DNA from: JAXHUA01 sp034189695
GTDB lineage: Bacteria; Chloroflexota; Dehalococcoidia; E44-bin15
DNA: 10,912 bases
Direction: 5' to 3'
Assembly (NCBI GenBank): GCA_034189695.1
Contig: JAXHUA010000090.1
Span: 1-10,912, forward strand
Shown: positions 1 to 5,985 of the stretch, one piece after another
Position numbering within the stretch: position 1 is the stretch's first letter
How the letters are laid out: each line of letters opens with the position of its first letter
Program-made: the position numbers and the translations under genes
Notes under the pieces: model-generated
Seen by the model: the letters and a program-made list of their open reading frames with translations, nothing else
The model's database searches: none
What the model was told of the DNA's origin: nothing

Positions 1-1
1 C

Positions 2-1657
2 CAGGTCAAGCTGGGCGACGTCCCGGAGATTGTCTCGCAGACGTTGGTGGAGAAGAAGGTCGTCGACCGTCTTGTGTATCAGGATGCCTCTACTGGTGAG
101 AAGGCAGTCCACGAGGCGGACATTCCGTTCTACCGGAATCAGACGCGGGTCCTCATCGGCGACAATATCAAGGTCGATTCGAAGAAGATCGATGACTACA
201 TAGCCCTTGGGGGATACTCCGCCCTTGCCAAGGCCCTGTTCGAAATGACTCCAGAGCAGGTGATTGAGGAAGTGAAGAAGTCGGGACTGCGTGGCCGGGG
301 AGGTGGAGGATTCCCGGCGGGGAGGAAATGGGAAACCTGCCGCAATGCTCCGGGGGACATCAGGTATGTGATTGTCAACGCCGATGAGGGAGACCCGGGT
401 GCGTTCATGGACCGGGCTCTGCTGGAGGGCAATCCGCACATGGTTCTCGAAGGGCTCATCATTGGGGGCTACGCCGTGGGTGCCGCTCTGGGCTACGTCT
501 ACGTTCGAGCGGAGTATCCGCTTGCCGTTGACAATATTGAACTGGCCATCAAACAGGCGGAGGAGTACGGGTTGCTCGGCACCAACATACTCGGGTCGCA
601 GTTCTCGTTTGGCGTCAAGGTCCATCGCGGCGCCGGTGCCTTCGTGTCAGGCGAGTCGAGTGCTCTGATGACTGCGCTTGAAGGCAAGGTGGGAGAGCCG
701 CGCCCCAAGCATATCCACACGGTGGTGAAGGGTGTGTGGGACAAGCCCAGTACGTTGAACAATGTGGAGACGTGGGCCAACGTACCGCTGATAATCAATA
801 AGGGCGCCGAGCAATTCGCGTCGCTGGGAACCGAGGGCAGCAAAGGCACCAAGGTGTTTTCCTTGGTGGGCAAGGTGAAGAACACCGGCCTGGTCGAGGT
901 GCCTATGGGCATCACCTTGCGGGAGATCATCTACGACATAGGTGGTGGTATCCCCGGAGGCAAGAAGTTCAAGGCGGTGCAGACCGGCGGTCCGTCTGGG
1001 GGTTGCATCCCTGAGGAGTACCTGGACACCCCTGTCGATTTCGACGAGCTCACCAAGCTCGGGTCGATAATGGGTTCGGGCGGCATGATCGTGATGGATG
1101 AGGATACCTGCATGGTGGACCTCGCCAAGTACTTCACCGAGTTCCTTTGCGATGAGTCGTGTGGCAAGTGCGTGCCCTGTCGCGAGGGATTGAGGAAGAT
1201 GAGGGACATACTGGAGAGAATCACTGAGGGCCACGGCACGGAGGAAGACATCAAGACGCTGGAGGATATGGCCCCGGTCATTCGGGATACGGCGCTCTGT
1301 GCCTTGGGGCAGACCGCGCCCAACCCGGTCATGACTACCTTGCGGTACTTCAGAGATGAGTACGAGGCGCACGTCAGGGAGAGGCGATGCCCAGCCTTCG
1401 CCTGCAAGTCTCTCATCTCATACTACATCGATCCCGAGAAGTGCAAGGCATGCATGATATGTATGAGGAACTGCCCGGTTGACGCCATAAGCGGTGGTAA
1501 GAACCAGATCCATGTTATCGACCAGAGCAAGTGCACCAAGTGTGGCACCTGCTTCGAGGTCTGCCCGAGCCGATTCGGCGCGGTCACCAGGCTCTCAGGC
1601 GAACCAGTGCCGGCGCCGCTGGCTGAGGATCAGAGGGTGCTGGCCAGGGCGAAGTAG
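2..1657 (+). CDS. hydB: HydB/NuoF-like NAD(P)H-oxidising flavoprotein subunit (5' truncated)
   Basis: This is the diaphorase-type subunit that passes electrons between NAD(P)H and iron-sulfur centres through FMN. The reading frame is open to the left edge, so the start lies outside; the upstream residues before the TTG at 44 (VPEIVSQTL) match the linker after the N-terminal thioredoxin-like [2Fe-2S] domain of HydB. In the visible 551 residues, the FMN/nucleotide loop GRGGGGFPAG is at about 98-107 and ADEGDPGAF at 127-135. Cysteines 387, 390, 393 and 433 form the NuoF-type [4Fe-4S] site. C-terminal cysteines 481/484/487/491 and 511/514/517/521 form a 2[4Fe-4S] ferredoxin domain. That extra domain and the CPAFACK segment before it are typical of HydB of multimeric, bifurcating hydrogenases rather than of complex I NuoF. 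Nucleotide-pocket residues differ from NuoF (VSGESS where CGEET is usual). A NuoE/HydC-like gene probably lies just upstream. Symbol by homology only. Confidence 0.9.
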   Translation, partial: QVKLGDVPEIVSQTLVEKKVVDRLVYQDASTGEKAVHEADIPFYRNQTRVLIGDNIKVDSKKIDDYIALGGYSALAKALFEMTPEQVIEEVKKSGLRGRGGGGFPAGRKWETCRNAPGDIRYVIVNADEGDPGAFMDRALLEGNPHMVLEGLIIGGYAVGAALGYVYVRAEYPLAVDNIELAIKQAEEYGLLGTNILGSQFSFGVKVHRGAGAFVSGESSALMTALEGKVGEPRPKHIHTVVKGVWDKPSTLNNVETWANVPLIINKGAEQFASLGTEGSKGTKVFSLVGKVKNTGLVEVPMGITLREIIYDIGGGIPGGKKFKAVQTGGPSGGCIPEEYLDTPVDFDELTKLGSIMGSGGMIVMDEDTCMVDLAKYFTEFLCDESCGKCVPCREGLRKMRDILERITEGHGTEEDIKTLEDMAPVIRDTALCALGQTAPNPVMTTLRYFRDEYEAHVRERRCPAFACKSLISYYIDPEKCKACMICMRNCPVDAISGGKNQIHVIDQSKCTKCGTCFEVCPSRFGAVTRLSGEPVPAPLAEDQRVLARAK

Positions 1658-1690
1658 CGGTGGGGGGTAGCGCACGCTGACCGATTGAGG

Positions 1691-1696
1691 TATAAT
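1691..1696 (+). promoter_or_regulatory. Consensus -10 box (TATAAT) without a clear -35
   Basis: TATAAT is a perfect sigma-70 -10 hexamer, 33 bases after the stop codon of the HydB-like gene. At the expected 16-18 base spacing upstream there is no good -35 match; GCTGAC at 1676-1681 is too close. Transcription from here would begin near 1703 and reach the terminator ending at 1783 after only about 80 bases, so it would drive a short RNA or an attenuated leader. A single hexamer can occur by chance, so confidence is low. Confidence 0.3.
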
Positions 1697-1702
1697 GGGC
1701 GG

Positions 1703-1783
1703 TGCAGGGCGTCATTGGGCAAATGGCGAAGATTATGGATAGCGAAACGGGTGCAGGCATTCATAATGCCTGCATTTTTTTTT
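1703..1783 (+). ncRNA. Candidate short structured RNA or attenuated leader
   Basis: Between the -10 box and the terminator lies a segment that can fold into a 7-bp stem, CGTCATT (1710-1716) with AATGGCG (1722-1728), including one G-U pair and a five-base loop. A short purine-rich linker and then the terminator hairpin follow. I do not recognise a known riboswitch class or sRNA family. It could be a real small RNA, an attenuator controlling readthrough into the hydrogenase block, or simply the 3' end of the HydB-like transcript. Confidence 0.25.
1752..1783 (+). terminator. Rho-independent terminator
   Basis: A perfect 10-bp inverted repeat (TGCAGGCATT at 1752-1761 pairing with AATGCCTGCA at 1765-1774) encloses a three-base loop and is followed directly by nine T residues (1775-1783). 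This is a textbook intrinsic terminator on the plus strand. It ends transcripts from the HydB-like gene and any transcript from the TATAAT box at 1691, and separates them from the seven-gene block downstream. Confidence 0.93.
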
Positions 1784-1885
1784 GCAGGTCGTGTGTTGGC
1801 CGCCGGTGTTGATGAACGCCGTGGCAGTGCGAAGTGTTATGGGCAGCAAGAATCGCTTGAATAAATCACCTGGATTATACTATTC

Positions 1886-1913
1886 TTGACTATTTTAGCC
1901 CAGAGCATACAGT
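1886..1913 (+). promoter_or_regulatory. Candidate promoter for the ech-type block
   Basis: TTGACT (1886-1891; 5 of 6 to the -35 consensus) is separated by 16 bases from TACAGT (1908-1913; 4 of 6 to the -10 consensus) in locally AT-rich DNA. Predicted initiation near 1920 would give a leader of about 70 bases before the GTG at 1989. It lies after the terminator, where the promoter of the next unit is expected. The overlap of the -10 with one copy of a TACAGTTT direct repeat could be regulatory or accidental. Confidence 0.4.
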
Positions 1914-1988
1914 TTTTGATAGGATTACAGTTTCGCACAAATACTGCTAGAGGGGCTTGACAGAAAAGAACAATGAATGATAGACTAG

Positions 1989-3947
1989 GTGCTCAGCGTG
2001 GAAGTAAATAGTCTGTTAGTCGGCTTACTGGTTCTTCTCCCCGTACTTTCGTCAGTCATTTGCCTCACTATTCGGAACAGCAGAGTGCGTGCTCCCGTTG
2101 TCGTTGCGACTGCACTTGTGCTCATCGCGAGTTCATTATGGCTGCTAGTGCAGGTTCGCAGCAGCGGTCCGATTGAGATGACCCTCGGTGCGGGCTGGGG
2201 CATGGCAGTGCTGGTGCTCGACTTCGTGCTGCTTGCCTATTTCCTCTATGTAGGTATTGTCAATCGACACATCTGGATCCTCGGCCTGGTGGCCTTGCAG
2301 GTGGTCTTCCTGCCCCTCTTCGAGTTTGTCTGGCTGCCGCATGGCTTCGAGGTCACCCCGACGCTGTACATCGACACGCTTTCGGTTGTTCTGTGCTTGA
2401 TCATCTCCATTATCGGGTCGTTGATATGCGTCTATGCCATCGGCTACATGAGGGCGCATGAGGCGCATCTGAAGCTGGAGAAGACCAAGCAGCACTGGTT
2501 CTTCTTCTTCATGATACTGTTCCTCGGGGCGATGAACGGGCTGGTGTTCTCCAACAACCTGCTGTGGCTGTTCCTGTTCTGGGAACTGACCACGCTGGTG
2601 TGCTACCAGTTGATTCGCCACGACGAGACGCCCGAGGCGATAACAAATGCGTTGAGGGCGTTGTGGATGACCATGTTAGGCGGTGTGGCCATAGTCGCGG
2701 CCATGATCTTCAGCTACTTCTACGCCGGCACACTGTCTATTCAGGAGCTGCTGACCCAGGGGCCGACCGCCGCGATGGTGCTTCTGCCGCTGGCCCTTCT
2801 CTGCTTCGCTGGCTTCACCAAGTCGGCGCAGGTGCCGTGGCAGAGCTGGCTCCTCGGAGCCATGGTGGCGCCAACACCAGTCTCCGCCTTGCTGCATTCC
2901 AGCACGATGGTGAAGGCTGGCGTGTACCTGGTGGTGAGGCTTGCTCCAGGTTTTGATGGTACAGTTCTGTCTACCATCGTGGCCGTCTTTGGTGCTTTCG
3001 TCTTCATGGTCACGGCTATCATCGCCATAAGTCAGACGAATGCCAAGCGCCTCCTGGCCTATTCCACCATAGGCAACCTGGGCCTGATCTTCTGTCTCGC
3101 GGGAATCAATACGCCTCTGGCGATCACCGCCTCCATAGCCCTCATCATCTTCCATGCGATATCAAAAGGACTCCTGTTCTTGTGTGTGGGAACCGTGGAC
3201 CAGCACATATGGAGTAGGGAAATCGAAGGTATGGAGGGCCTGGTGGGGCGGTATCCGGTCGTGACGTGGATAACCATCGCCGGCATCATCAGTATGCTAC
3301 TTATGCCATTTGGCGTGTTGATAAGTAAGTGGGCCGGCCTAGAGGCCGCGTCGGCCTTCCCTTCGTTATGGTCAATCATCATCGTGGCTCTTATCGTGCT
3401 CGGCAGCGCCGCCTCGGTCGTGTTCTGGATGAAGTGGCTGGGCCGGTTGCTGGCGCGGCTCCCTTCGACCGAGTCCGTGCGGCCGGAGAAGATGGGGTTC
3501 TATCGCTACTCGGTCCTCTTCATCCTCATAGCTGCGGCTGTGGTGCTGAGCGTGGCCATCGCTCCGGTTGTGGCTGGGCTCATCAATCCGGCGGTGAGCG
3601 AGCTCGGTTACGCCGGCGGGCTGTTTGACACGGCCAACTGGTATCTGCGCAGCGGTTTGGGGTTCTTTGCGCCGTGGCCGCTGGCGGTGCTGGTGGGGGC
3701 CATCATGGTGGGCGCCGCGGTGTTTATCAAACCGAGGAAAGAGCAAATCAAGCCTGCATATATGTGCGGCGAGAATGTTGAACTCAGCACTCCGAAGTTC
3801 CGCGCCGTAGCCGATGAGGAGACGGAACTGGAGACAGGTGGCTACTACCTGCCCAACCTCTTCGGTGAGAAAAGGTGGAATCCGTGGGTCAACGGCGCTG
3901 GAATAGGGATAATGGTACTGCTATTCGTGCTGGTGTTGGTACTATGA
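1989..3947 (+). CDS. echA: EchA/NuoL-like membrane antiporter subunit of an energy-converting hydrogenase
   Basis: This 652-residue, very hydrophobic protein of the proton-conducting (NuoL/MrpA/EchA) family is the subunit expected to move H+ or Na+ across the membrane. Hallmarks are the conserved glutamate E199 in FWELTTL, lysine K278 in GFTKSAQVPW, the STMVKAGVYL motif around 305-314, K353 before AYSTIGNLG, and H389/K393 in HAISKGLLF. A hydrophilic C-terminal loop (about 581-632, with YMCGEN at 591-596) precedes a last membrane segment; the long amphipathic arm of NuoL is not evident. The GTG at 1989 is the first start after an in-frame TAG at 1986-1988; no good ribosome-binding site precedes it, so a slightly later start (GTG 1998) is possible. 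The stop overlaps the next start (ATGA). Confidence 0.9.
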   Translation: MLSVEVNSLLVGLLVLLPVLSSVICLTIRNSRVRAPVVVATALVLIASSLWLLVQVRSSGPIEMTLGAGWGMAVLVLDFVLLAYFLYVGIVNRHIWILGLVALQVVFLPLFEFVWLPHGFEVTPTLYIDTLSVVLCLIISIIGSLICVYAIGYMRAHEAHLKLEKTKQHWFFFFMILFLGAMNGLVFSNNLLWLFLFWELTTLVCYQLIRHDETPEAITNALRALWMTMLGGVAIVAAMIFSYFYAGTLSIQELLTQGPTAAMVLLPLALLCFAGFTKSAQVPWQSWLLGAMVAPTPVSALLHSSTMVKAGVYLVVRLAPGFDGTVLSTIVAVFGAFVFMVTAIIAISQTNAKRLLAYSTIGNLGLIFCLAGINTPLAITASIALIIFHAISKGLLFLCVGTVDQHIWSREIEGMEGLVGRYPVVTWITIAGIISMLLMPFGVLISKWAGLEAASAFPSLWSIIIVALIVLGSAASVVFWMKWLGRLLARLPSTESVRPEKMGFYRYSVLFILIAAAVVLSVAIAPVVAGLINPAVSELGYAGGLFDTANWYLRSGLGFFAPWPLAVLVGAIMVGAAVFIKPRKEQIKPAYMCGENVELSTPKFRAVADEETELETGGYYLPNLFGEKRWNPWVNGAGIGIMVLLFVLVLVL

Positions 3948-4807
3948 GCGTTTGGACTGTTCTCGCGCCCATACTTGCTCTCATTCTTGGGGCTCCGGTC
4001 GGTGGACTGCTGAAGGGTATTGATCGCAAGATCAGCGCCCGGATGCAGGGGAGGGTTGGTCCTCCCATTCTCCAGCCCTTCTACGATTTCTTCAAGCTCT
4101 GGGGCAAGGAGACCATAGTCGCCAACAAGGCGCAACTGATCTTCGTCTGGCTGTATTTCCTGCTCGTGGTTGCTGCGCTGGTCCTGCTCTTCATGGGCCA
4201 GGACCTGCTGATGACGCTGTTCGTTCTGGGCTTCGGTGGGGTGTGTCTGGTCGCCGGCGCTTTCAGCGTCCGCTCGCCCTATTCCCAGTTCGGCGGTTAC
4301 CGTGAGCTGCTTCAGATCCTGTCGTATGAGCCTATCCTGCTGCTGACGGCGGTCGCCATCTACCTGCGGATCGGCACATTCCAGGTATCGAGTATTCTGA
4401 CATCCGGGCAGCCGCTGCTGCCGTATCTGCCGCTGGCGTTCATCGCGGTGCTTATCGCTCTGACCATCAAGATGAGGAAATCGCCCTTCGACATCGCGGC
4501 GTCGGAGCATGCGGCCCACCAGGAGCTGGTTCGCGGTGTGTACACTGAGTACTCCGGGCGCTACTACGCCCTTATCGAGATCACCTACTGGTATGAACTG
4601 GTATTCGTACTCGCCTTCGTCGCCCTTTTCTGGGCGGTGCCGCTGTGGATCGGAGTGCTCATCGCGCTGGCGTGCTACTTGCTGGAGTTGTTTGTGGACA
4701 ACATCAGTGCGCGACTGACGTGGCGGTGGATGCTCAGAATTAGCTGGATTGGCGGGGTGGTGCTGGTCCTTGTGAATATGATCCCCTGGGCAGGAGGTTG
4801 GTGGTAA
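3944..4807 (+). CDS. echB: EchB/NuoH-like membrane subunit
   Basis: This 287-residue membrane protein of the NuoH/HycD/EchB family anchors the peripheral hydrogenase arm and forms the channel at its junction with the membrane arm. Recognisable segments are GIDRKISARMQGRVGPP (25-41) with the following FYDFFKLWGKE, SYEP (127-130), and the long conserved loop RKSPFDIAASEHAAHQELV (178-196) leading to GVYTEYSG (198-205). That loop corresponds to the acidic loop near the quinone or catalytic site in complex I. The start at 3944 is chosen because its ATG overlaps the upstream stop in an ATGA and the protein then begins at the normal family N-terminus; an in-frame extension upstream would lie inside echA. 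Translational coupling to echA is likely. Confidence 0.92.
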   Translation: MSVWTVLAPILALILGAPVGGLLKGIDRKISARMQGRVGPPILQPFYDFFKLWGKETIVANKAQLIFVWLYFLLVVAALVLLFMGQDLLMTLFVLGFGGVCLVAGAFSVRSPYSQFGGYRELLQILSYEPILLLTAVAIYLRIGTFQVSSILTSGQPLLPYLPLAFIAVLIALTIKMRKSPFDIAASEHAAHQELVRGVYTEYSGRYYALIEITYWYELVFVLAFVALFWAVPLWIGVLIALACYLLELFVDNISARLTWRWMLRISWIGGVVLVLVNMIPWAGGWW

Positions 4808-5236
4808 ATGGGGCTCATTTCCGCATCTAGGGTCAAGTCGCCGTGGATTCTGCACTATGACTGCGGTGGCTGCAATGGGTGTGACATAGAGATACTCGCC
4901 TGCCTCACGCCTCTCTATGATATCGAGAGGTTCGGCATGCTGAACATGGGGAACCCGAAGCACGCCGACGTGTTGCTGGTGACCGGGCCAGCCAACTACC
5001 GGAACCGGCGGGTGCTAAAGAACCTGTACGAGCAGATGCCCGCGCCAAAGCTGGTGATAGCGATTGGGACCTGTGCCTGCACGGGAGGAGTTTTCCACAA
5101 CTGCCCGAATATCCTGGGGGGCATCGACAAGGTTATCCCGGTTGACGTGTATATCCCCGGCTGCGCTGTGCGGCCGGAGGCCATCATCGATGGCGTCGTT
5201 CTGGGGCTGGGCAAGCTCGCGGCTCTGGGGAAGTAG
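4808..5236 (+). CDS. echC: EchC/NuoB-like hydrogenase small subunit
   Basis: This 142-residue protein carries the proximal [4Fe-4S] cluster that passes electrons to the [NiFe] site. The cysteines are C22 and C25 (CNGCDIEI, preceded by an extra C19), C89 (GTCACTGG) and C119 (IPGCAVRPE), the arrangement of group 4 hydrogenase small subunits and NuoB. It has no twin-arginine signal, as expected for cytoplasm-facing Ech enzymes. The ATG follows the echB stop immediately (TAAATG), with a consensus AGGAGG at 4792-4797 inside echB. A 153-base interval with a GC-rich hairpin follows, unlike the tight junctions elsewhere in the block. Confidence 0.93.
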   Translation: MGLISASRVKSPWILHYDCGGCNGCDIEILACLTPLYDIERFGMLNMGNPKHADVLLVTGPANYRNRRVLKNLYEQMPAPKLVIAIGTCACTGGVFHNCPNILGGIDKVIPVDVYIPGCAVRPEAIIDGVVLGLGKLAALGK

Positions 5237-5389
5237 GTGCTGCGAGCGCGGACCGTCGGTGCCGCGAGCGGGCGTCAGGCGAAGGTAGTGATCGCGGGCC
5301 ATGGTGAATGCGCTACCTCTATTGAGACCAGAGGACGGTGTTGGGCAGGTGAATGAGGAAGCGTGAGCGCTGGGGAGGGAAAACGGAGT
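5237..5389 (+). repeat. Intra-operon spacer with GC-rich hairpin and imperfect direct repeat
   Basis: Just after the echC stop, CGCGGACC (5247-5254) can pair with GGT plus CCGCG (5258-5266, one bulged G) around a three-base GTC loop. The same area contains a 13-base direct repeat with one mismatch, GGTGCTGCGAGCG (5236-5248) and GGTGCCGCGAGCG (5258-5270). No T run follows, so it is not a standard terminator; it could stabilise or process the mRNA. No supported gene lies in the spacer. Confidence 0.4.
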
Positions 5390-5971
5390 ATGAGCGAAGT
5401 CACTCTGGAGATAAACGGCAGGGAAGTGAAGGCGCAAGAGGGGGTGACCGTTCTTGAGGCCGCTAAGAGCGTCGGGATTGAGATCCCCACGCTATGCTAC
5501 CATGAGAAGCTCGAGCCCTACGGAGGCTGCCGCATCTGTTGCGTTGAGGTCAAGGCGGGAGAAAGGACGAGAATCGTTCCCGCCTGTACATATCCTGTGG
5601 CGGATGGCCTGGTGGTGAACACCGAGTCCGAAAAGGTCGTGGCGGCGCGCCGGATGCTCCTCGAACTCCTGATGACTCGTGCCCCAACCGTGAAGAAGGT
5701 CCAGGACCTGGCGCACCAGTATGGCGTCGAAAGGTCGCGGTTCGAGGCCGCGCCAAGCTTCTGCGTCCTGTGCGGGCTGTGTGTGCGCTACTGCGACGAG
5801 GTGAAGAAGAAGAATGCAGTCACGTTTGTCGGCCGTGGTGTCGACCGCGAGATAATGTTCGTTCCGGAGATAGCGGCCAAGGAGTGCCCGCCGTGTCAGG
5901 AGTGCTTCGAGCTGTGCCCGACGGGTGTGCTCAAACCGACCTTCCTGCTGAGCCAGGCGCTCACTTGCTGA
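5390..5971 (+). CDS. HoxU/NuoG-N-terminal-like [2Fe-2S] and 2[4Fe-4S] electron-transfer protein
   Basis: This 193-residue protein matches the N-terminal electron-wire part of NuoG, HoxU and HydA. Residues 1-80 form a plant-type [2Fe-2S] domain with C36, C47, C50 and C66. Residues 120-182 form a 2[4Fe-4S] domain with C125/C128/C131/C135 and C166/C169/C172/C176. The His-Cys [4Fe-4S] segment that normally lies between them (HxxxCxxCxxxxxC) is missing; that position is a short helix-like linker around 95-120. There is no molybdopterin or H-cluster domain, so it is a wire and not an enzyme by itself. It probably connects the HydB-like flavoprotein to the hydrogenase core. ATG at 5390 is preferred: a GGGAGGGA lies nine bases upstream and the protein begins at the usual point. 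GTG at 5363 is an in-frame alternative adding nine residues. Confidence 0.87.
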   Translation: MSEVTLEINGREVKAQEGVTVLEAAKSVGIEIPTLCYHEKLEPYGGCRICCVEVKAGERTRIVPACTYPVADGLVVNTESEKVVAARRMLLELLMTRAPTVKKVQDLAHQYGVERSRFEAAPSFCVLCGLCVRYCDEVKKKNAVTFVGRGVDREIMFVPEIAAKECPPCQECFELCPTGVLKPTFLLSQALTC

Positions 5972-5973
5972 TC

Positions 5974-5978
5974 GAGGA
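5974..5978 (+). promoter_or_regulatory. Ribosome-binding site fixing the fusion gene start
   Basis: GAGGA lies seven bases before ATG 5986 and after the upstream stop at 5969-5971. It supports starting the EchD-FAD fusion here, although the frame stays open upstream to about 5770 inside the preceding gene. Confidence 0.6.
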
Positions 5979-5985
5979 TTGCCAA

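Larger units (their letters stand above)
1658..1988. other. Gene-free interval between the HydB-like gene and the ech-type block
   Basis: This 331-base stretch contains no convincing protein gene. Its left half has a consensus -10 hexamer, a 7-bp hairpin and a strong intrinsic terminator, all annotated separately. Its right half (about 1784-1988) is more AT-rich than the flanking genes and holds promoter-like hexamers and a direct repeat TACAGTTT at 1908-1915 and 1926-1933. The layout suggests that the HydB-like gene and the seven-gene hydrogenase block are separate transcription units. No Rex-type palindrome (TTGTGAA-N4-TTCACAA) is visible, although such a site would be plausible for a redox-linked operon. 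Confidence 0.7.

Noticed and set aside
647..1372. Long minus-strand frames across the HydB-like, EchA-like and EchE-like genes
   Set aside because: They are shadows of G+C-rich coding sequence; the plus-strand proteins carry unmistakable family motifs over the same span.
1957..1986. Perfect TTGACA (1957-1962) with TAGACT 18 bases later as the echA promoter
   Set aside because: Transcription would start at about 1993, inside or after the GTG start at 1989, so it cannot serve that start. It remains possible only if translation begins later.
1973..2011. 12-codon reading frame overlapping the echA start
   Set aside because: Too short, poorly placed ribosome-binding site and no recognisable sequence. 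Probably chance.
5301..5366. 21-codon reading frame in the echC downstream spacer, ending in GTGA over the GTG at 5363
   Set aside because: No ribosome-binding site before its ATG and nondescript composition. The overlap with a possible start is intriguing but not enough to call a gene.
5770..5985. Upstream in-frame extension of the EchD-FAD fusion
   Set aside because: It lies inside the HoxU-like gene, whose cysteine motifs are clearly real. The ATG at 5986 has a ribosome-binding site and begins at the EchD-like domain.
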